The notes under the pieces are model-generated. The model searched no databases and was not told the origin of the DNA. It worked only from the letters and a program-made list of their open reading frames with translations. Positions 14,841 to 20,800 of a stretch of DNA of 37,927 bases are shown one piece after another. A program made the translations under genes and the position numbers. Origin of the DNA: Antarctobacter heliothermus (GTDB lineage: Bacteria; Pseudomonadota; Alphaproteobacteria; Rhodobacterales; Rhodobacteraceae); assembly GCF_900188425.1 (NCBI RefSeq), contig NZ_FZON01000050.1, positions 1-37,927 on the forward strand, in the 5' to 3' direction. The number at the start of each line of letters is the position of its first letter. Position 1 is the stretch's first letter.

Positions 14841-16895
14841 ATGGACACGATGATCGAACTACCGGCCCTGCGCCGGTCGGCGGAGCTTGCGCCGAACTCA
14901 GCCGATACCGACGCCCGCACCGTCGAGGTGATCTGGTCAGCGGGGGCGCGCGTTCGCCGGTCGACCCTGTTCGGCGAGCCTTATGACGAAGAGCTCAGCC
15001 TCGATCCGACCCATGTGCGGCTGGATCGGCTTAATGCGGGCGCGCCGTTCCTGAAGGTGCATGAGATCGACACGCTCGACGCTGTGATTGGCTCGGTCGT
15101 GCCTGGTTCGGCGCGCATCGAAAACGGCCGGGGCGTTGCGCAGGTTCGGATTTCTGAGCGCGCCGATGTCGAACCGATCTGGCGCGACATTCAGGCGGGA
15201 CACATCCGTGCGGTCTCCATCGGCTACCAGGTTCACCGCTTCGAGGTCTCCAAACCCGATGCTGCCCGCGAGCTTTGGCGCGCGGTGGACTGGACTCCCT
15301 TCGAGGTGTCCGCCGTGCCCGTTGGCGCCGACCCCGCCGCAGGCTTCCGCGCCCAATCCGACCTTGCAACTTGCGTCCTTCACCGCCGGGACGTCCCACC
15401 CACAAACACAGGAGCCATCCCGATGACGGACAAACCCAACGCCCCGGCCGCAGAGGCCACAGACCAACCCAGCGACACTGTCGCGACCGAGGACACCACC
15501 ATGACTGAACCGAAGACGCCTGTGGCCGAGCCGAAGGTTGTCTCCAGCGAAACCCGCGCGCAGCCGAAGCCCGAGAATCCGAACATGCCCGTTGCACCTG
15601 ATACCGAAGCTGTCGCGACCCGCGCACGCGAGGGCGAGCGGGATCGCGTGTCCACAATCTACGATCTGGCAGGTCGCCTGAACCTCGAGCGCAGTTTTGC
15701 CGAGGATCTGGTCAAACGCGGCACGGATATCGGTGAGGCCCGGCGTCTGATCCTCGATCAGGTTGCCGCGAAATCCGAGGAAACCCGCACCTTCAGCCAG
15801 GTGTCGATCCCACTTGGCGGCCGCAATGAGGCGATCACCCGCCGCGACGCGGTGGCGAATGCGCTGCTGCACCGCTACAGCCCGACGCTGTTCCAGTTGG
15901 AAGACGCCGCGCGCCAGTATCGCGGCATGACGCTTTTGGAACTGGCCCGGGAAAGCCTCGGCAATGTGGGCGTGAACACCCGCGGCCTGTCGCGTGATGA
16001 GGTGGCGACGCGTGCCCTGCATTCGACGTCGGACTTCCCCGAGATTCTCTCGGCGGTCACCAACAAGACCCTGCGGCAGGCCTACGAGGCCTATCCACGC
16101 ACCTTCATGCTGTTCTGCCGCCAGGTGCTCGCCACCGACTTCAAGGCGATGCACCGGGTCCAGCTCGGCGAAGCCCCGCAGTTGCTGGAGGTCGGCGAGA
16201 GCGGCGAGTTCAAGCGCGGGACGCTCGGCGAGTCCAAGGAGAGCTACAAGGTCAAGACCTATGGCCGTGTGGTCGCCATCACCCGCCAGACGCTGATCAA
16301 CGACGATCTCGACGCCTTCACCCGCATCCCGGCGATGTACGGCAACTCCATCGCGCAGCTGGAGTCGGACGTGGTCTGGGGCATCATCACCGCCAACCCG
16401 GCGATGGCCGACGGCAACGCGCTGTTCCACACCACGCACAAGAACCTCGCGGGCACCGGCACGGCGCTGGCGGTGGATGCTGTCGGCGCGGCCCGCGCCG
16501 CCATGGCCAAGCAGACCGGCCTCGACAAAAAGACGGTCCTGAACGTGCGGCCTGCCTTCCTGATCGTGCCCGCGTCGCTGGAACTGAAGGCCGAGCAGAT
16601 GGTCGCCCAGAACCTCGTGCCCGCCGCAACCTCCAACGTGGTGCCACAATCGATCCGGACGCTCGCTCCGATCAGCGAGCCCCGGCTCGATGCGGTCAGC
16701 GAAACCGCCTGGTATCTGGCGGCCAGCCCGAACCAGATCGACACCATCGAATACGCCTATCTCGAAGGCCAGCAGGGCGCGTACATCGAGACCCGCAACG
16801 GCTTCGACGTCGATGGCGTCGAGATCAAGTGCCGCCTCGACTTCGGGGCCAAGGCCATTGACTGGCGCGGCCTCTACAAGAACCCGGGCGCGTGA
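14841..16895 (+). CDS. Prohead protease / major capsid protein fusion
   Basis: 684 residues. The N-terminal part (about 1-175) is an HK97-type (U35-like) prohead protease: His in FLKVHEID (about 73), and the Ser in HIRAVSIGYQV (about 128) as nucleophile. A Pro/Thr/Glu linker (about 185-260) and a helical delta/scaffold-like stretch (RDRVSTIYDLAGRLNLERSF) follow. The HK97-fold capsid domain runs from about 300 to the end (TYGRVVAITRQTLINDDL; NALFHTTHKNL; YLEGQQGAYIETRNGFDVDGVEIKCRLDFG). Known fusions of this kind self-cleave during head maturation. An internal in-frame ATG at 15423 with its own AGGAG could yield a second, protease-free product. The whole frame is intact. Confidence 0.9.
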   Translation: MDTMIELPALRRSAELAPNSADTDARTVEVIWSAGARVRRSTLFGEPYDEELSLDPTHVRLDRLNAGAPFLKVHEIDTLDAVIGSVVPGSARIENGRGVAQVRISERADVEPIWRDIQAGHIRAVSIGYQVHRFEVSKPDAARELWRAVDWTPFEVSAVPVGADPAAGFRAQSDLATCVLHRRDVPPTNTGAIPMTDKPNAPAAEATDQPSDTVATEDTTMTEPKTPVAEPKVVSSETRAQPKPENPNMPVAPDTEAVATRAREGERDRVSTIYDLAGRLNLERSFAEDLVKRGTDIGEARRLILDQVAAKSEETRTFSQVSIPLGGRNEAITRRDAVANALLHRYSPTLFQLEDAARQYRGMTLLELARESLGNVGVNTRGLSRDEVATRALHSTSDFPEILSAVTNKTLRQAYEAYPRTFMLFCRQVLATDFKAMHRVQLGEAPQLLEVGESGEFKRGTLGESKESYKVKTYGRVVAITRQTLINDDLDAFTRIPAMYGNSIAQLESDVVWGIITANPAMADGNALFHTTHKNLAGTGTALAVDAVGAARAAMAKQTGLDKKTVLNVRPAFLIVPASLELKAEQMVAQNLVPAATSNVVPQSIRTLAPISEPRLDAVSETAWYLAASPNQIDTIEYAYLEGQQGAYIETRNGFDVDGVEIKCRLDFGAKAIDWRGLYKNPGA
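15410..15425 (+). promoter_or_regulatory. Internal ribosome binding site and in-frame start
   Basis: AGGAG (15410-15414) lies 8 bases before ATG 15423, which is in frame with the protease/capsid gene and falls at the start of the linker. Initiation here would give a 490-residue scaffold-capsid protein without protease, as lambda makes Nu3 from within C. Confidence 0.5.
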
Positions 16896-16923
16896 CCGGG
16901 CCACCTCTGAAATCTCACCTCTG

Positions 16924-16949
16924 ACGGGCGGTCCAATCGGGCCGCCCGT
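16924..16949 (+). terminator. Hairpin after the capsid gene
   Basis: ACGGGCGG (16924-16931) pairs perfectly with CCGCCCGT (16942-16949), followed by TTCCTGTTT. It lies between the capsid and DUF2190-like genes. It probably acts as a partial terminator or an mRNA end that raises capsid expression over the downstream genes. Confidence 0.5.
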
Positions 16950-16972
16950 TCCTGTTTGCAAAGGATCCCGCA

Positions 16973-17308
16973 ATGAAAAACTACGTCCAGCCCGGCAACA
17001 CCATCACCCTGACCGCGCCCTATGCCGTGACCTCCGGTGACGGCGTGCTTGTCGGCTCCATCTTCGGCGTGGCCGCCGGGGATGCCGCCAATGCCGAGAC
17101 GGTCGAGACCGCGCTCGTCGGCATCTTCGACCTGAAGAAAGTCGCGAGTCAGGCTTGGTCGGCAGGCGACAAGGTCTATTGGGACAACACCAACAAGGAA
17201 GCCACCAAAACCGCGACGGCGAATACGCTGATCGGCGTGGCCATCGAGGCCGTCGCTGGCGGCGCGGGTGACGTGATCGGCCGGGTGCGCCTGAACGGCA
17301 CATTCTGA
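16973..17308 (+). CDS. DUF2190-like capsid decoration protein
   Basis: 111 residues, all-beta, Ala/Thr/Gly-rich: NYVQPGNTITLTAPYAVTSGDG, GVLVGSIFGVA, then WSAGDKVYWDNTNKEAT and IGVAIEAV at the end. This is the DUF2190 pattern, a family often encoded next to capsid genes and proposed to decorate the head. AAGGATC lies upstream at about 16960. The stop overlaps the following ATG by one base (TGATG). Confidence 0.8.
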   Translation: MKNYVQPGNTITLTAPYAVTSGDGVLVGSIFGVAAGDAANAETVETALVGIFDLKKVASQAWSAGDKVYWDNTNKEATKTATANTLIGVAIEAVAGGAGDVIGRVRLNGTF

Positions 17309-17619
17309 TGTCCGCTTTCGCCGCCGTCGTGGATGCGCTGTTTGCCGATCCGAATATCGGGCGAGAGGCGATCTACACCTCCGATGGGGGCGCACCGATG
17401 CTGGTGCGCGTCGTCTCCCGGCAGGCCGATGCCATTTCCGACTTCGGCGATGCCCGGCTTTGGTCGGAAACGACACGGATCGACCTGCGCGTGGCTGAGG
17501 TTCCGGCCCCGCGTCCCGGTGATCGCATCGAGATCGATGGCGAGGCCTTCCTCATTCAGGGGGAGCCGGTGCGGGATCGCGAACGGCTGGTTTGGACCGT
17601 GGACCTGAGGCCCGCGTGA
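17308..17619 (+). CDS. Head-tail joining protein (gpFII/neck-type)
   Basis: 103 residues. The N-terminal helix FAAVVDALFADPNIG is followed by strands MLVRVVSRQADAIS, TRIDLRVAEVPAPRPGDRIEI and EAFLIQGEPVRDRERLVWTVDLR. Size, beta-rich second half and position just after capsid genes fit the neck/stopper proteins related to lambda gpFII. They close the connector and receive the tail. It is coupled to the previous gene by TGATG, and its stop overlaps the GTG of the next gene. Confidence 0.7.
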   Translation: MSAFAAVVDALFADPNIGREAIYTSDGGAPMLVRVVSRQADAISDFGDARLWSETTRIDLRVAEVPAPRPGDRIEIDGEAFLIQGEPVRDRERLVWTVDLRPA

Positions 17620-18245
17620 AGCTCAAGCTAGACATCGATCCCGGCATCGTCGCCATGATGGCGGCAGAGGTCGCGGCGGGCGAGCGCGCGGTGACAGCCG
17701 CCATGCGCGAGGCCGGGACCGGGCTCAAGTCTGCCTGGCGCACGCAGATCACTGGCGCGGGGCTTGGACGGCGGCTTGCGAACTCGATCCGCAACCAGAA
17801 CTTCCCGAGGTCGGGCGAAAGCCTGGATGCGGCGGCGCTGGTCTGGTCCAAGGCCCCGGTGATCGTGGGCGCGCACGACACCGGCCCGCTGATCCGCTCG
17901 AAGGACGGGTTCTGGCTGGCGATCCCGCTGGCCGCCGCAGGCAAATCGACACGCGGCGGCCGGATCACCCCCGGTGAATGGGAACGGCGACGCGGGTTGC
18001 GCCTGCGGTTTGTCTACCGCCGGACGGGTCCGAGCCTTCTGGTCGCGGAGGGTCGGCTGAACACGAAAGGTCAGGCCGTGGTGTCGCGCTCGAAAACTGG
18101 GCGCGGCAAGGTCACCGCGCCGATCTTCCTGCTTGTGCCGCAGGTCAAGCTGCCGAAGCGGCTGAACCTCGACCGGGATGCAGAGCGGGCGCTCGATGCC
18201 GTACCGGGGCTGATCGTGGCGAACTGGGTCGAGGGTCGGCGATGA
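17616..18245 (+). CDS. DUF6441-like minor tail / tail-completion protein
   Basis: I chose GTG 17616 (GTGA overlap with the previous stop); the frame extends upstream to ATG 17592. 209 residues. Begins KLKLDIDPGIVAMMAAEV, then TGLKSAWRTQITGAGLGRRLANSIR, a feature of gpZ/HK97 gp10-like tail completion proteins. It continues with a basic middle and the conserved-looking FVYRRTGPSLLVAEGRLN and PIFLLVPQVKLPKRLNLDRDAERA. I recall this as DUF6441. By position it would help join tail to head. An opposite-strand gene begins its 3' end 61 bases later, interrupting the operon. Confidence 0.72.
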   Translation: MKLKLDIDPGIVAMMAAEVAAGERAVTAAMREAGTGLKSAWRTQITGAGLGRRLANSIRNQNFPRSGESLDAAALVWSKAPVIVGAHDTGPLIRSKDGFWLAIPLAAAGKSTRGGRITPGEWERRRGLRLRFVYRRTGPSLLVAEGRLNTKGQAVVSRSKTGRGKVTAPIFLLVPQVKLPKRLNLDRDAERALDAVPGLIVANWVEGRR

Positions 18246-18259
18246 TTGGTGACAACGAT

Positions 18260-18275
18260 GCTGAGAGTTCTCAGC
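18260..18275. terminator. Perfect short hairpin at the edge of the inserted gene
   Basis: GCTGAGA (18260-18266) and TCTCAGC (18269-18275) with a 2-base centre. It lies between the DUF6441-like gene and the 3' end of the leftward hibernation-factor gene. It could separate the converging transcripts, although no T-run follows. Confidence 0.3.
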
Positions 18276-18306
18276 GCTTTACGATTGCCCACGTCATCGG
18301 TGAGCC

Positions 18307-18621
18307 CTATCGGCGTCCGAGCTTGCCGAATTCGCTGTCCAGCAACGCGCGGATTTTTTTCGATGCGCCGCGCAGGGCTGCGTCTACATTCGCATCACTG
18401 TGGGTGACGGTCTGCGGCTGCATTCCCTCGGGACGTGCTTCGATGGTGCAGTGAATGTCGTCAGCCCCGCCCTTGGCGCCGTTCACATCGACCAAGTGCA
18501 CCTCGATGCGCGATAGACGATCAGTCAGATGCCCTAGCGCCGATGTGACAACCGTTTCAGCAACTTCGGCCAGGCGGTCATCGCCTTGGATATTGGCATC
18601 GGTGTTAAATTGAAACTGCAT
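18307..18621 (-). CDS. HPF/RaiA (S30AE)-like ribosome-associated protein
   Basis: Start ATG at 18621, preceded on the minus strand by AGGAGAA at ideal spacing; an earlier ATG at 18645 is less likely. 104 residues: MQFQFNTDANIQG, helix RLAEVAETVVTSALGHL, then SRIEVHLVDVNGAKGGADDIHCTIEAR, PQTVTHSDANVDAALRGASKKI and a basic LGRR end. This is the beta-alpha-beta-beta-beta-alpha pattern of the S30AE/sigma-54 modulation family, which binds ribosomes during stress or stationary phase. It sits alone, antisense, inside the late structural operon, and its DNA is visibly less GC-rich than its neighbours. That is typical of a moron expressed from the prophage. Effects on ribosomes are inferred from the family. 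Confidence 0.8.
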   Translation of the reverse strand: MQFQFNTDANIQGDDRLAEVAETVVTSALGHLTDRLSRIEVHLVDVNGAKGGADDIHCTIEARPEGMQPQTVTHSDANVDAALRGASKKIRALLDSEFGKLGRR

Positions 18622-18753
18622 GTAGGTTCTCCTGTGTGTGATCACCTACCATGAGAAACCATGAAGATGACTGATCCAGCACAAGTCCCCCTGCACGATC
18701 AGTAATAACGCCTGCGTCTTGATAACGCGGGCGAGGATTCGAGGCCACCGACA

Positions 18754-19173
18754 ATGCCCACCCCTCGCGAAACCATCCTCACCGCGCTGCACGCGCGGCT
18801 TTCGGCGCTGCCCGCCACGGCCCTGCGTGGTGAGGTGCTGCCCGAACGCGTGCCTGCCGTTGGCCTGCTTATCCTGCGCGATGGCGAGCCGGGGGAGCCC
18901 GAAGTCACGCTCTCGCCGCTGCGCTATCATTACCAGCACCGCGCTGAGATCGAAGCTGTCGTTCGAGGCACCGACCGTGACGCCTCCTTCGATACGCTGA
19001 CCGCTATTATTGGGGCAGCAATTGCCGCTGACCGCACGCTGAGCGGGCTCTGTGACTGGATCGAAGCCGAAGCGCCACGGCCAGTTGATTTGCCCGTAGA
19101 GGGGGCGGCCAGCCTGAAGGCGGCCGTCATTCCGGTGGTGCTGCACTATTCAACGGCCGATCCGCTGGCCTGA
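18754..19173 (+). CDS. Tail terminator-like protein
   Basis: 139 residues: TPRETILTALHARLSALPA at the start, then VGLLILRDGEPGEPEVTLSPLRYHY, HRAEIEAVVRG, a helix AIIGAAIAADRTLSGLCDWIEAEAP and a final strand KAAVIPVVLHYS. Size, alternating helices and strands, and position before the tail tube gene fit the tail terminator (gpU-like) proteins that cap the tail. Database entries for such proteins are sometimes labelled acyl-CoA transferase; I see no such active site. The spacing upstream was changed by the inserted antisense gene, and the ribosome binding site (GAGG) is weak. Confidence 0.65.
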   Translation: MPTPRETILTALHARLSALPATALRGEVLPERVPAVGLLILRDGEPGEPEVTLSPLRYHYQHRAEIEAVVRGTDRDASFDTLTAIIGAAIAADRTLSGLCDWIEAEAPRPVDLPVEGAASLKAAVIPVVLHYSTADPLA

Positions 19174-19197
19174 TCCCCACAACCTGAGGAGAACACG

Positions 19198-20136
19198 ATG
19201 GCACGAGCCCAAGGGGCGCGGGCGCAGATGGCGCTTGCGTTCGAGACGAATTATGGAACGCCACCGGTGGGTGGCTTCACGAAAATGCCCTTCGCCAGCA
19301 CGTCGCTCGGCGCGGAGCAGCCGCTGCTGAACTCGGAACTGCTGGGCTACGGCCGAGACCCGCTCGCCCCGATCAAGGATGCGGTGACGGCGGACGGCGA
19401 CGTCGTGGTCCCGCTCGACGCCGAGGCCTTCGGGTTCTGGCTGAAGGCGGGTTTTGGCGACCCGACCACGACCGGCACCGGTCCCTGGACGCACGAGTTC
19501 CAGTCAGGAAGCTGGACGCTGCCCAGCATGTCCATCGAGACCGGCATGCCTGAGGTCCCGCGTTTTGCGATGTATTCCGGATGCGTGCTCGACCAGATCA
19601 ACTGGCAAATGCAGCGATCTGGCCTGCTGACGGCAACGGCCCGGCTTGTGGCGCAGGGCGAGACCACCGCTACGACCACCAGCGCAGGCACGCCAGCCGC
19701 TCTCGAATTGCAGCGCTTCGGCCATTTCAATGGGGCGATCACGCGAAACGGCACCGCCCTCGGCAACGTGGTTTCAGCCGACATCACATATGCCAACAAC
19801 CTCGACCGGATCGAGACCATCCGCTCAGACGGCCGCATTGATGGGGCCGACCCGTCAATCGCTGCGCTGACCGGCTCTATCGAGGTCCGTTTCGCCGACC
19901 AGACGCTGGTAACGCAGGCGATCAACGGCGATCCCTGCGAGTTGGAGTTCGCCTATGTGCTGCCGTCTGGCGAAAGCTTCACCTTCACCGTGCACGCCGT
20001 CTACCTACCGCGCCCCCGGATCGAAATTTCCGGTCCGCAGGGCGTGCAGGCGACCTTCGACTGGCAGGCCGCACGCGACAGCACGGTCGGCCGGATGTGC
20101 ACCGCAACCCTTGTGAATGATGTGGAGATTTACTGA
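19198..20136 (+). CDS. Major tail tube protein
   Basis: 312 residues, beta-rich. Begins ARAQGARAQMALAFETNYGT, then ADGDVVVPLDAEAFGFWLKAGFG, WTHEFQSGSWTLPSMSIETGM, a middle with NWQMQRSGLLTATARLVAQGE, and a C-terminal half with VRFADQTLV and FTFTVHAVYLPRPRIEISGPQGVQATFDW. These are features of phage tail tube proteins of the siphophage/GTA type. A strong AGGAG precedes the ATG. Hexamers would stack around the tape measure to form the tail. The stop shares one base with the chaperone start. Confidence 0.82.
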   Translation: MARAQGARAQMALAFETNYGTPPVGGFTKMPFASTSLGAEQPLLNSELLGYGRDPLAPIKDAVTADGDVVVPLDAEAFGFWLKAGFGDPTTTGTGPWTHEFQSGSWTLPSMSIETGMPEVPRFAMYSGCVLDQINWQMQRSGLLTATARLVAQGETTATTTSAGTPAALELQRFGHFNGAITRNGTALGNVVSADITYANNLDRIETIRSDGRIDGADPSIAALTGSIEVRFADQTLVTQAINGDPCELEFAYVLPSGESFTFTVHAVYLPRPRIEISGPQGVQATFDWQAARDSTVGRMCTATLVNDVEIY

Positions 20137-20573
20137 TGCTGACGCTCGATCTGACGAATGCACCCCGCTGGTATGATCTCGCGCCGGGCGTCCGGCTGCA
20201 GCTGCGCCCGCTGACCACGGCGCTGATGGTTGCAACGCGCAGCGATGCGGCTGTCGAGGCGGTCCCGGTAGACGCTTCCGACGAGGAACGCGCCGTTGCC
20301 TTCGCCAAGGCGCTGGCGCGGCGGGCAGTCCTGTCCTGGGAGGGCATCGGTGATGCCGATGGCAACGTGATTGTCCCCAGCCCGGACGCCATCGACGCGT
20401 TGCTCGATGTCTGGCCGATCTTCGAAGCCTTCCAGCTGACCTTCGTCTCCAAAGGCCTGCTGCTGGACCAGGAAAAAAACGTCTCCGCGCCCTTGCCGAA
20501 TGGTCCTTCGGCGGGGGCGAGCGATACTGCGACGCATGCACGCAAGCCTGCCAAGACTGCCCCGCGCGGCTGA
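20136..20573 (+). CDS. Tail assembly chaperone (gpG-like, 0-frame product)
   Basis: 145 residues in the 0 frame. The first 113 (MLTLDLTNAPRWYDLAPGVRLQLRP start; VAFAKALARRAVLSWEGIGD; IDALLDVWPIFEAFQLTFVSKG) form the conserved chaperone domain. After the slippery site A AAA AAC at 20474-20480, the 0 frame continues only with a low-complexity Ala/Pro/Thr tail and stops at 20573. In lambda, gpG coats the tape measure during tail assembly, and a fraction of ribosomes shift to make gpGT. The same layout is seen here just upstream of the tape measure gene. Confidence 0.8.
   Translation: MLTLDLTNAPRWYDLAPGVRLQLRPLTTALMVATRSDAAVEAVPVDASDEERAVAFAKALARRAVLSWEGIGDADGNVIVPSPDAIDALLDVWPIFEAFQLTFVSKGLLLDQEKNVSAPLPNGPSAGASDTATHARKPAKTAPRG
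20474..20480 (+). promoter_or_regulatory. Slippery site A AAA AAC for programmed -1 frameshifting
   Basis: The heptamer is in the right register: 0-frame codons are GAA (20472), AAA (20475), AAC (20478). After slipping back by one, reading resumes at CGT 20480 and stays open for 106 codons. A GC-rich stretch follows that could form the stimulatory structure, but I did not fold it. Confidence 0.8.
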
Positions 20574-20800
20574 ACCGACCCACCACCTTTGAAGGCTGGC
20601 AGGTCTGGGACCTGGTCGGTCGTCTCGGCGGCCAGCTCCGCGTGCTGCCGGGCGCGGTGATCGGATGGGACATGTCGGCGGCACTGGCACTCGGTGAAGC
20701 CCTCGGCATCCCGCCTCTGGCCATGGCTGAACTGCTGCCCGTCATCGAAGCGGTGATGGTCGCCAAACTCAACGAACAGATGGATCATTCCCATGGCTGA
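20480..20800 (+). CDS. Frameshift extension of the tail chaperone (gpT-like, DUF7697-like)
   Basis: Read only after a -1 shift at 20474-20480; it has no start codon of its own near its beginning. The full fusion is 20136..20480 joined to 20480..20800. The extension begins RLRALAEWSFGGGERYCDACTQ, has four Cys in C-x2-C-x3-C-x2-C form (a possible zinc site), then RPTTFEGWQVWDLVGRLGGQ and helices ALALGEALGIPPLAMAELLPVI. I recall similar free-standing entries as DUF7697. Its stop at 20800 overlaps the tape measure start (20793) by eight bases. The fusion would link chaperone, tape measure and tube during tail assembly, as gpGT does. Confidence 0.75.
   Translation, partial: RLRALAEWSFGGGERYCDACTQACQDCPARLNRPTTFEGWQVWDLVGRLGGQLRVLPGAVIGWDMSAALALGEALGIPPLAMAELLPVIEAVMVAKLNEQMDHSHG

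Noticed and set aside
14937-16973. 678-codon minus-strand ORF opposite the protease/capsid gene
   Set aside because: Its length is explained by strong third-position GC bias of the capsid gene; the sense frame has clear protease and capsid motifs.
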